Of a DNA stretch of 64,000 bases, positions 56,100 to 64,000 are shown piece by piece. Source of the stretch: an uncultured Desulfosarcina sp. (GTDB taxonomy: Bacteria; Desulfobacterota; Desulfobacteria; Desulfobacterales; Desulfosarcinaceae); the NCBI RefSeq assembly GCF_963668215.1, contig NZ_OY764190.1:5828001-5892000 (forward strand), in the 5' to 3' direction. Positions within the stretch are counted from its first letter, which is position 1, and the number at the start of each line of letters is the position of its first letter. The notes beneath the pieces are model-generated. The model saw nothing but the letters and a program-made list of their open reading frames with translations, did not search any database and was not told the origin of the DNA. The position numbers and the translations under genes were made by a program.

Positions 56100-57593
56100 A
56101 TGCCAGATGCAACGATTTTATTCAATATCACCCCGGTACCGTTTTTATCCGTGCTGGTGTGGATTTTCCTGAGCATCGCGGCCATGTATTTTGCCCGCCG
56201 CCCCTTTCACGACGCCATGGCGTCCCTGGGACGGGTGATCCACAACGCCATGCGTGTTGCCGCCGCTTCGGTGAAGATGGCCCAGCAGCGCCTGGACGTC
56301 CGCAACCGGGAGGTGCTTTTAGCTGCGGGCATGGAGCAGGCCGAGCGTAGCACCGAGCGTGAATTCGACCGCATCGGCACGGCGGTGGATCGCAACCTGA
56401 AGGCGTATCCCCAGCTTCAGCGGCAGCTTCGGGAGAATCTGCTCAAACTGGAGGACGACTACAAGCAGAGCGCCGAAATCCCCCAGGACCTTTCGGACTG
56501 GGTCAAGGTGATCGACGCCATCGCCGCCATCAAGCCCTCGGGCGATCCCATGGTGGCCAACATTCTCGAAGACATCCACAACACCTTGAAAGAGCAGCAC
56601 AAGGTGGCCTTGGAGGGGCACCGCAAGGCGGTTTCCCAGCGCCACGGGATTCTCTCCCGCATGGTCCCCCAGTGGCGGGCAACGGACAAGACCCTTACTG
56701 GACTGGAAAAGGCCATTACCGACCTGACCGCCCGTTCCCAGGCGGTGGACCGCTGCATGGCCGAATATGAAACCGTCCGCACCCAAAGCGACGCGGCCGA
56801 GCGGCAGCTTTCCTCCTCTTCGCTGACCCAGTTTTTCACCTCCGGCCTGGTATTGGGCGTGTTTATCATCGGCGCTATCATCAACTTCAACCTGGTGGCC
56901 CTGCCCATGTCCGAAATGGTGGGCGGCGCCAGCTATATCGGGGCCTTTCGCACCTCCGATGTGGCCGGCATGTTCATCGTCTGCCTGGAAGTGGTCGTGG
57001 GCATCTTTCTCATGGACGCCCTGCGCTTCACCCGCCTGTTTTCCGTCATCGGCTGCCTGGACGACAAGAAGCGCACCTGGTTCTTCTGGATCCTGCTGAT
57101 CATGCTGACCATCCTGGCCGGTGTGGAATCTTCCCTGGCCTTCATGCGCGACCGCATCGCCGCCGACATGGAGGCCTTGCGCCAGAGCCTGGCCGGCATC
57201 GAACCGTCCGCCGTGGCCGCCAGCAAGATCCCCACCATCGGCCAGATGATCCTGGGCTTCATCCTGCCGTTCATTCTCACCACAGTGGCCATGCCCTTTG
57301 AAACCTTTATCTCCTCTTCAAGAACGGTGCTCGGCATGACCGCTTCCTGGGGGCTGCGCGCCCTGGCTTTCTTCCTGCGGCTGGCGGGCAACCTGGGCTT
57401 TTATCTGGGCCGGCTGGTGGTCAACGTCTACGATCTGGTGATTTTTCCGGCCCTCTGGCTGGAAGCGCTGATCGCCCGTAAAATCGCTTCCGCATCGGTC
57501 AAAGAGAAGACCAAAAAAGATCGCTCGGACAACCGTAAAACACCCATGACCATGCTCGAGGAGGCTGCACCATGCAAAAAAACAAACGACTGA
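56100..57593 (+). CDS. multi-pass membrane protein with cytosolic coiled coil, unknown function
   Basis: A 497-residue protein. A first membrane segment (residues about 12-32, FLSVLVWIFLSIAAMYFARR) is followed by a long helical, coiled-coil-like domain (about 45-240), then about five membrane segments (250-275, 295-320, 330-350, 385-405, 420-460) and a basic tail. No catalytic motif is recognised. GGAGG precedes the ATG at 56100. It overlaps the VWA lipoprotein gene by 22 bp, which indicates coupled translation and probably a physical complex at the inner membrane. Confidence 0.8.
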   Translation: MPDATILFNITPVPFLSVLVWIFLSIAAMYFARRPFHDAMASLGRVIHNAMRVAAASVKMAQQRLDVRNREVLLAAGMEQAERSTEREFDRIGTAVDRNLKAYPQLQRQLRENLLKLEDDYKQSAEIPQDLSDWVKVIDAIAAIKPSGDPMVANILEDIHNTLKEQHKVALEGHRKAVSQRHGILSRMVPQWRATDKTLTGLEKAITDLTARSQAVDRCMAEYETVRTQSDAAERQLSSSSLTQFFTSGLVLGVFIIGAIINFNLVALPMSEMVGGASYIGAFRTSDVAGMFIVCLEVVVGIFLMDALRFTRLFSVIGCLDDKKRTWFFWILLIMLTILAGVESSLAFMRDRIAADMEALRQSLAGIEPSAVAASKIPTIGQMILGFILPFILTTVAMPFETFISSSRTVLGMTASWGLRALAFFLRLAGNLGFYLGRLVVNVYDLVIFPALWLEALIARKIASASVKEKTKKDRSDNRKTPMTMLEEAAPCKKTND

Positions 57594-58243
57594 TGCGTCT
57601 ATCGCTGCTCCTTGTCGCCCTGGCGGCCATGGTGACGGCCATGGCCGGATGTGCGCAGAAAGCCAATCATACCCGCGGAGTCTACATGCTGGTGGATACA
57701 TCGGGCACCTATACGGAAGAGCTGAACAAAGCCCGGGCCATCATCAACTACTTGCTGGGGACCCTCACGCCGGGCGACACCATGGCCATGGGCCGCATCG
57801 ATACGGGCAGCTTCAGCGAAAAGGACATCATCGCCAAGGTCACTTTCGATCAGCGGCCCTCGGTGGCCAACACCCAGAAACGCGCCTTCCAGAAAAAGGT
57901 GGCGGACTTCGTAACGAAAGTGAAAAGCAGCAGCCATACGGACATCTCCGGCGGTCTGCTCCAGGCGGTGGAATATCTGAACGAGTCCGGCTCCGGAGAA
58001 AAGTACATCCTGATCTTCTCCGATCTGAAGGAAGAACTGGCCAAGGGACACGTTCGCGACGTTCCCTTTCAACTGGACGGGTTCAACATCATCGCCCTGA
58101 ACGTAACCAAGCTGCGGGACGATATCCGCGACCCCAAGCAATACATGCAGCGCGTGGAACTGTGGCGTGGAAAAGCGGAATCCGGCGGCGGGAACTGGCG
58201 TTTGATCAACGACCTGGAGCGGTTGGACAACATATTTTCCTGA
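57572..58243 (+). CDS. VWA-domain lipoprotein with intact MIDAS
   Basis: A 223-residue lipoprotein. The signal peptide ends in a lipobox (TAMAGCAQK, Cys about residue 27). The rest is a von Willebrand A-like domain with a complete metal-ion-dependent adhesion site: DTSGT in YMLVDTSGTYTEE, a Thr in SSHTDISGGLLQ and an Asp in LIFSDLKEE. It should bind a protein ligand through Mg or Mn in the periplasm or at the outer membrane. GAGGAGG precedes the ATG inside the upstream gene. Partner unknown. Confidence 0.82.
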   Translation: MQKNKRLMRLSLLLVALAAMVTAMAGCAQKANHTRGVYMLVDTSGTYTEELNKARAIINYLLGTLTPGDTMAMGRIDTGSFSEKDIIAKVTFDQRPSVANTQKRAFQKKVADFVTKVKSSSHTDISGGLLQAVEYLNESGSGEKYILIFSDLKEELAKGHVRDVPFQLDGFNIIALNVTKLRDDIRDPKQYMQRVELWRGKAESGGGNWRLINDLERLDNIFS

Positions 58244-58281
58244 CAGGAAACATCCAACAGCGTACATCGGCGAAAAGCCCA

Positions 58282-58307
58282 AAAGCGCCCCACGGGGCGC
58301 TTTCTTA
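58282..58307 (+). terminator. intrinsic terminator after the VWA gene
   Basis: AAAGCGCCCC (58282-58291) and GGGGCGCTTT (58294-58303) form a strong GC stem ending in TTTCTT. It lies 38 bp after the VWA stop. No other gene is visible in 58304-58493. Confidence 0.65.
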
Positions 58308-58493
58308 TCGGGATTGGCCACCCATCCAACAGGATTCGTGGCCAATCTTCAAAACGACTGGATTTTCGTCTGAAAAACCCACCCGTCAAAATGCCGGTTG
58401 AAATATCCTGTCGGTTCTATTAGCTTACCGGATTCAATATCCATTGGAAGTTTGGAACCATCCTTTACGGCAAGCAGAAAAGGAAATCACGAA

Positions 58494-59615
58494 ATGAAAG
58501 GCAAACCGGTTGTTCCCCCGATCTACATGACAGCCACCTATAAGTTCGATCAATCCGACGATCTGATCGATGTGGTACAAAACCGCAGCGGATACATTTA
58601 TTCCCGCTGGGACAACCCTTCGGTGGTCGAGGTGGAGACCGCCCTGGCCGCGCTGGAGGGCTACGAACGCGCCCTGGCCTTCGGATCGGGCATGGCCGCC
58701 ATCACCACCGCCATCATGGCCCATGTGCGGGCCGGCGACCGCATCGTTTCCACCCGGGAAATCTACGGTGGCAGTTTCGAGCTGATGGATTCGATCCTGC
58801 CGGGCTTCGGCGTCGAGGTCACCCTGGTCAACTGCTCGGATGTGGATACGATCCTTGCTGAAATCGACAAGGGACCGGCCCTTTTGTACCTGGAGTCGCC
58901 CACCAATCCGTTGCTGCGGGTCGTGGATGTCCCCAAGCTGGCGGCAGCGGCCAGGGCCAAAGGCGCAACCGTCTTGCTGGACGGAACGTTCGCCTCGCCA
59001 ATCAACCAGCATCCGGCAAACTGGGGAGTGGATGTGCTGATCCACAGCGGCACCAAATATTTAGGCGGCCACCACGACGTTACCGCAGGATTCGTCTGCT
59101 GCAACCCGCCCTTTTCCGATCGCATCTGGGGACTGCGAAAGCATTTCGGCGGGGTCATGGACCCCATGTCCGCCTTTCTCACCCTGCGCGGCATGCAGAC
59201 CCTGGAGTTACGCATCGCGCGGCAAAACGAAAACGCCATGGCCGTGGCCCGATTCCTGGAATCGCATCCCAAAATCGCCATCGTGCACTACCCGGGACTC
59301 GCCTCGCACCCGGACCACGCCATCGCCAAGAAACTTCTTTCCGGCTTCGGCGGCATGCTCAGCTTCGAGGTCGCCGCCGATTTCGACGGCACCAAACAGG
59401 TCATGGACCGCCTGAAGGTCATTAAACTGGCCACCAGCCTGGGCGGCGTCACCAGCCTGGCCAACCAGCCCATGACCAACACCCATGTCGCCCTCAGCCC
59501 CGAAGATCGTGACAAAGCTGGGGTCAGCGAAAACCTGGTGCGCCTTTCCGTTGGGGTCGAAGCCGCACAACTTCTCATCGGCGACCTGGACCAGGCCCTG
59601 GGCGTCATTGGATGA
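58494..59615 (+). CDS. PLP-dependent trans-sulfuration enzyme (cystathionine gamma-synthase / methionine gamma-lyase type)
   Basis: A roughly 373-residue fold-type I enzyme of sulfur amino acid metabolism. GSGMAAITTAIMAHVRAGDRI, YLESPTNPLLRVVDV and the PLP-lysine motif IHSGTKYLGGHHDVTAG are conserved, followed by GGVTSLANQPMTNTH. The ATG at 58494 has AAGGA upstream, but puts VVPPIY only seven residues in; the frame is open to a TTG at 58398, so the N terminus may be somewhat longer. Exact reaction (synthase, beta-lyase, gamma-lyase) cannot be told. Confidence 0.85.
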   Translation: MKGKPVVPPIYMTATYKFDQSDDLIDVVQNRSGYIYSRWDNPSVVEVETALAALEGYERALAFGSGMAAITTAIMAHVRAGDRIVSTREIYGGSFELMDSILPGFGVEVTLVNCSDVDTILAEIDKGPALLYLESPTNPLLRVVDVPKLAAAARAKGATVLLDGTFASPINQHPANWGVDVLIHSGTKYLGGHHDVTAGFVCCNPPFSDRIWGLRKHFGGVMDPMSAFLTLRGMQTLELRIARQNENAMAVARFLESHPKIAIVHYPGLASHPDHAIAKKLLSGFGGMLSFEVAADFDGTKQVMDRLKVIKLATSLGGVTSLANQPMTNTHVALSPEDRDKAGVSENLVRLSVGVEAAQLLIGDLDQALGVIG

Positions 59616-59679
59616 CTGCCACAAACGGATTGCTTCCTCTTTTAGTAAACAGCGGGGAGCAAAGCGGAAAGAACGTTCC

Positions 59680-60900
59680 ATGACGCCGTCCGGGGCCAAA
59701 CAACGAAAGCCCTTCTGGATACTGCCGACAATCGTCTTTGCCCAGTTTGCCGGCACCTCCATCTGGTTTTCCGGCAATGCGGTTCTGGCGGAACTGGTTC
59801 AGGCAGGGGTTGCGGGATCTTCCATTTCCGGATGGGTGACCGGCGCGGTCCAGATGGGTTTCATCGCCGGGACGCTTATCTTCGCCTTTTTGTCCATTTC
59901 CGACCGATTCGCCCCCCGCGTCGTATTTCTGCTGTGCACCTTGGCCGGTGCCCTTTTTAATCTATCGATCGTTTTTGCGGATACAAACCTTACCGGTCTT
60001 TTGCTTCTGCGTTTGGCTACCGGATTTTTTCTGGCGGGAATCTATCCCGTGGGCATGAAGATCGCCGCCGGCTGGTACGAAAAGGGACTTGGCAACGCCC
60101 TGGGTTTTCTCATCGGCGCCCTGGTTCTGGGAACGGCCTTTCCTCACCTGCTCAAAGGCGGCTTTTCAGCCTTTTCCTGGCAGGCCGTCATGGTTCTTTC
60201 TTCAGGGGTCTGTCTTTTCGGAGGCCTGATGATGGCTCTTTTTGTGCCGGATGGTCCCTATCTTAAAACCGCCCCGGCCTTCGATCCCAAGGCGGTAATG
60301 GCCCTGTTCCGCTGCCGGCCGCTGCGGTCCGCAGCATTTGGATATTTCGGCCATATGTGGGAATTGTACACACTGTGGGCTTTTGTCCCCGTTTTTCTTA
60401 GCGCCTACGCTACCCAGACGCTCGGTGCCGTATTGAACGTCCCGGTGTGGAGTTTTTCCATCATCGGCGTCGGCTGCCTGGGCTGCATCGTCGGCGGAAT
60501 CGTTTCCATCCGCCACGGCAGCGCCCTGGTGGCCACCGTTCAGTTGGCTGTTTCCGGCCTATGCTGCGTGCTCTCCCCTTTGATTTTCGCCCTGACACCG
60601 GAACTTTTTCTACTTTTCATGCTGCTGTGGGGAACTGCCGTGGTCGGCGATTCGCCCCAGTTCTCGGCCATGGTGGCCCGTTCTTCTCCCGCAGAACTGG
60701 TGGGCAGTGCACTGACCCTGGTGAACTGCATCGGCTTTTCCATCACCGTGGTCAGTCTGGCCGTTGTTCAATGGCTGGCGACGCTGTTGCCTGTACAATA
60801 TCTGTTTCTCGTACTGGCTGCCGGTCCTGTCCTTGGCCTGTCCGCAATGCTGCCATTTACGGCAAACGGGACGACAACTGGAAAAACGCTCCCATTGTAG
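59680..60900 (+). CDS. MFS transporter
   Basis: A 406-residue, 12-segment major facilitator, with FSGNAVLAELVQAG after segment 1, FLSISDRFAPRVVFLLC as the loop-2 region and GFFLAGIYPVGMKIAAGWY in segment 5. FGHMWELYTLWAFVPVFLS opens the second half. GGAAAG precedes the ATG at 59680. Located 65 bp after the PLP enzyme on the same strand, it may export or import an amino acid or related compound, but this is only context. Confidence 0.87.
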   Translation: MTPSGAKQRKPFWILPTIVFAQFAGTSIWFSGNAVLAELVQAGVAGSSISGWVTGAVQMGFIAGTLIFAFLSISDRFAPRVVFLLCTLAGALFNLSIVFADTNLTGLLLLRLATGFFLAGIYPVGMKIAAGWYEKGLGNALGFLIGALVLGTAFPHLLKGGFSAFSWQAVMVLSSGVCLFGGLMMALFVPDGPYLKTAPAFDPKAVMALFRCRPLRSAAFGYFGHMWELYTLWAFVPVFLSAYATQTLGAVLNVPVWSFSIIGVGCLGCIVGGIVSIRHGSALVATVQLAVSGLCCVLSPLIFALTPELFLLFMLLWGTAVVGDSPQFSAMVARSSPAELVGSALTLVNCIGFSITVVSLAVVQWLATLLPVQYLFLVLAAGPVLGLSAMLPFTANGTTTGKTLPL

Positions 60901-61394
60901 AAATGTCTACTCCAGAAACACCATCGCCCCAGTCCTTCGTCGATCCGAGTCCAAGGATACAATTTTATTGGATGCCCCGATCCTCCTGAACACGCTTACT
61001 TAAAGTCTGACCGCCCAACGCCGATATTTCAAAGACAGCAAGCCATTTTGGACAACACCGGAAAAGTATATGATTGCACGGACAGGACAACACGCTTCTA
61101 TGCACAAGACCATAAAAAAGTATTTGACCTCCCTGTTCGAGCCACCGGGCGATACATCCTACGAAAGAATCGAATTTTTCCGTCAACGGCTTCTGGTCTC
61201 CCTGCTGCTCTGCCTCTGCATCTTCGGCACCATCGCCTATATCCCCAGCGTCTACTACGGTTATCTGTACCGCTTTAATTCGATCATCTTCCTGGATACC
61301 CTGGCAGTTGGTGGGTTCTTTTTCCTGCTGTTCAGAAAGCGGATGAATTTCTTACCCAGAGCGACAGGACTGCTGTCGATTTTTTATATCTTGG

Positions 61395-62725
61395 CACTAG
61401 TGTCCGGTTAAGGTCGGCTTAAAACGTCATAACATATTGTTATTAATAGGATAAAATCCTTTTTTGCATGGGCAACCCCTTGATTTTGGCTTTTTGCCCC
61501 AGTAGAGCCCTTCGCATGACATCAAAGCGAAGGGAGATGCACATGTATCAAGGGAGAACCGTCTTTTCGCAGGTACTTGATTTTTTGCCACGGAAAAGCT
61601 TTCGTACCTGTGTTAAACGTTATAACGGCAACTACCGAATTCGTTCTTTCTCATGCTACGAGCAGTTCCTGTGTATGGCATTTGCGCAACTGACCTATCG
61701 TGAAAGCCTACGCGATACAGTTCTTTGCTTACGGGGGATGCACAACAAGCTTCATAACGTCGGAATCCAGTGTAAAGTTGCCAGGAGCACGCTTGCCGAT
61801 GCCAATGAAAAACGGGATTGGCGTATTTACTGCGACTTCGCCCAGGCTTTGATCGGACAGGCCCGAAAACTTTATGCAGATGAAGATTTCGGCCTCGAAC
61901 TCGAAGAAACGGTTTATGCCCTGGATGCATCCACAATCGACCTTTGTCGCTCGGTTTTTCCATGGGCACGGTTTCGATCCACCAAAAGCGGGATAAAGGT
62001 CCATACGTTGCTCGATCTCAGGGGCAATATCCCGTCATTTGTGCGCATAACCGATGCCAATGTTCATGATGTCAATATTCTTGATGAACTGCTTCCGGAA
62101 CCCGGTTCGATTTATGTAATGGATCGTGCCTATCTTGATTTCGACCGGCTCCATCGACTACATCGCCGGTGGGCTTTCTTCATCCTGAGGACCAAAGCCA
62201 ACACCAAGTTGAGACGGCTCTACTCCTCACCAGTGGATAAATCCAGTGGCGTGATCTGTGATCAAACCGTTCGCCCGGTGGTGTATAAATCGGCCATTGG
62301 CTATCCGGAAAAATTGCGACGAATAAAATATTTCGATACTGAAACCGAAAAACGCCTGACGTTCTTAACCAATCATTTCGAATTAGAGGCCCGGACCGTA
62401 GCTGATTTGTATAAATCCCGCTGGCAAGTGGAGCTGTTTTTCAAATGGATCAAGCAGCACCTGCGGATAAAGAAATTTTTCGGGGTTTCGGAAACCGCCG
62501 TAAAAACCCAGATCTGGATCGCTATATCCGTTTATGTGCTGGTGGCCATCATGAAAAAACGCCTGGCCCTTGACCAGAGCCTCTACACAATTTTTCAGGT
62601 TCTGAGTATTACTCTTTTTGAGAAAACCCTTATTTCACGAGCATTGACAGAAAATGATTACAATAACAAATTTACTTCTGGACATATCCAACTGAATTTA
62701 TTTGATTCTTAACCGGACACTAATG
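61395..62725 (+). mobile_element. IS4-family insertion sequence, complete
   Basis: A 1331-bp element with 18-bp terminal inverted repeats, CACTAGTGTCCGGTTAAG (61395-61412) and CTTAACCGGACACTAATG (62708-62725), one mismatch. A 9-bp direct repeat, ATATCTTGG, flanks it at 61386-61394 and 62726-62734. The transposase is intact, and the identical duplications show a recent event. Confidence 0.93.
61543..62712 (+). CDS. IS4-family transposase
   Basis: A 389-residue DDE transposase. The catalytic residues are in ALDASTIDLC (first Asp), YVMDRAYLDFDRL (second Asp) and the YREK-type motif YKSRWQVELFFKWIK (Glu). An N-terminal DUF4372-like region (MYQGRTVFSQVLDFLP) leads it. GGGAG precedes the ATG at 61543. 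The stop codon lies inside the right terminal repeat. Confidence 0.95.
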   Translation: MYQGRTVFSQVLDFLPRKSFRTCVKRYNGNYRIRSFSCYEQFLCMAFAQLTYRESLRDTVLCLRGMHNKLHNVGIQCKVARSTLADANEKRDWRIYCDFAQALIGQARKLYADEDFGLELEETVYALDASTIDLCRSVFPWARFRSTKSGIKVHTLLDLRGNIPSFVRITDANVHDVNILDELLPEPGSIYVMDRAYLDFDRLHRLHRRWAFFILRTKANTKLRRLYSSPVDKSSGVICDQTVRPVVYKSAIGYPEKLRRIKYFDTETEKRLTFLTNHFELEARTVADLYKSRWQVELFFKWIKQHLRIKKFFGVSETAVKTQIWIAISVYVLVAIMKKRLALDQSLYTIFQVLSITLFEKTLISRALTENDYNNKFTSGHIQLNLFDS

Positions 62726-64000
62726 ATATCTTGGGTGTCTGGCTGATGATCGCATTAGGTCCCACCGGTGCCGGCTTCATGTGGCTGCTGCTCTTCTCGA
62801 TCATGGCCGGAGTTCTTTTGGGCTTTACCGGTGCCGTTGCATCGTTTGGGCTGAATCTGATCACGGTTGCAGGGCTCAGCGTACTGGTTTTAAAAAAAGA
62901 AATTACCTGGACCCTCCTGCCTGAAAACGAAATCGCGATCTGGGCGGTTAAGAGTGTCAACTTTATCTGCATCAATGCCATTGTTGCCGCATCCATCGGA
63001 TTTATCATCGCCAGAATCATTCGTACGGCAAAAAATGAAACCCGACGGCGTATCCGCCTTGACCAAGAGATCCAGGCCAGGATTCGAACAGAAAAAGAGA
63101 ACAAAGCCCTTACCGAACGGCTGTACCAGTCCCAGAAAATGGAGGCCATTGGCACCCTTGCCGGCGGTATTGCCCACGATTTCAACAATATTTTAAGCGC
63201 CATCACAGGACATACGGAACTGCTGCTGATGGAAGCCGGTCTGCCCGAACAGGTCTCATCCAGCCTTACAAAAATCAACCAGGCCGCAGATAAGGCCAAG
63301 GGCATCACAAGGCAGATATTAACTTTTGGCAGACAGAGCCAGTCCGTAAAAGCTTCCAATGACCTGGGGGAAATTACCAGAGAATGTATTGAATTGATCA
63401 AGGTGGGGATACCGGCGGGAGTCCACCTCTACCTGGAGATCCAACCGGGTCCCTTTCCCATCATCGGGGACAAGAATCAGCTGTTTCAGGTAATCATGAA
63501 CCTGTTGACCAACGGGATCCAGGCCATGGACGGCCTGCCCGGCTCCCGGGAAAAAAGGCTGGCTCTCTTTCTTGCCCCGATGCCGGACACTCTGCCTCGG
63601 GACAGGTACGGCCTGTCTCCGGACCAATCCTATCTCATGCTAAAGGTATCAGACACGGGCAAAGGCATCGCCCGGGAGCACCTCAATCGGATTTTCGATC
63701 CTTATTTCACGACCAAGAGAAAAGGGATGGGCACCGGTTTGGGCCTGTCCATCACCCACAGCATCGTCAAGGACCACGGCGGGGAGATATGGGTAGACAG
63801 CACCCTTGTGAAAGGAACCGGGTTTACCATTGTCGTGCCTGCCCAAAAACAAGTGCATTCCGCCAAACCGGAAAAGGGAAACCTTCTCCTGCTTGGAAAT
63901 GAACGGATTCTAATGGTCGATGATGAACCGGAAGTGCTGGAGGTCCACCAAAGTTTGTTGGAACATTTTGGTTACAGGGTAGAACCCGTGGAAACGCCGG

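Larger units (their letters stand above)
61070..64000 (+). pseudogene. hybrid sensor histidine kinase interrupted by an IS4-family element (3' end off window)
   Basis: The 5' part (61070-61394) encodes an N terminus with membrane segments. The 3' part (62726-64000) continues membrane segments, a coiled coil, the H box GGIAHDFNNILSAITGH, ATP-binding motifs VIMNLLTNGIQAM, VSDTGKGI and GTGLGLSITHSIV, and the start of a receiver domain (RILMVDDEPEVLEV) that runs past the window edge. Removing the element with one copy of the duplicated ATATCTTGG restores one frame reading through SIFYILGVWLMIALG. The uninterrupted gene was thus intact before insertion. Confidence 0.88.

Overview
This window looks like a chromosome segment of a Gram-negative, probably marine or salt-tolerant sulfate-reducer-type bacterium of the Desulfobacterota (Desulfobacteraceae/Desulfosarcina-like). 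That is inferred from gene content, not from a search. The signs are a lysS-lolCD-bamA-skp-lpxD-fabZ-lpxA-lpxI-Gfo/Idh-lpxB block, an A-adding tRNA nucleotidyltransferase fused to DHH and CBS domains, CFI-box and PEP-CTERM surface proteins, and dispersed palindromic repeats. Core genes are GC-rich; two stretches around the insertion sequences are clearly AT-rich.

Layout: 1-1912 a CoA-transferase/acetyltransferase fusion cut by the window edge; 2057-6593 a minus-strand sucrose operon (fructokinase, sucrose-phosphate synthase/phosphatase, sucrose phosphorylase); 6717-9780 small metabolic genes (Ppa-like protein, acylphosphatase, fumarase/aspartase, FKBP); 10109-22327 a long outer-membrane biogenesis operon (lysS, lipoprotein export, BAM, lipid A) ended by a clear intrinsic terminator; 22470-27448 on the minus strand pilC, pilS and a secreted calcium-repeat protein whose leader carries a sigma-54 promoter and a cyclic-di-GMP riboswitch; 27787-33236 tRNA maturation, trpS and scpAB; 33237-37847 an AT-rich island where an IS21 element sits inside an IS4-like element, which itself separates a PEP-CTERM gene from its probable sigma-54 promoter; 37964-38230 a repeat cluster; 38265-42487 topoisomerase IV (parE, apparently starting at AUC, then parC); 42544-50768 an MBOAT acyltransferase, an AlgJ/AlgX-like protein fused to an acetylesterase, a PlsB-type acyltransferase and an MFS transporter; 50875-55630 a TetR/methyltransferase pair, a small coiled-coil protein, an HDOD-GGDEF protein and an HNH-like protein; 56100-58243 a membrane protein/VWA lipoprotein pair; 58494-60900 a PLP sulfur-amino-acid enzyme and a second MFS transporter; 61070-64000 a hybrid histidine kinase split by a second IS4-family element.

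Recurring themes are envelope construction, sigma-54 control (three candidate promoters plus PilS), c-di-GMP signalling (riboswitch and a GGDEF protein with an I-site), and recent IS activity whose target duplications can be read exactly. The most noteworthy items are the sigma-54/c-di-GMP-riboswitch-controlled CFI-box protein beside an isolated pilC-pilS pair, the IS-split PEP-CTERM locus, the AUC start of parE, and the acetyltransferase-like protein whose catalytic Ser, Asp and His all appear to be lost while a fused esterase domain is intact.
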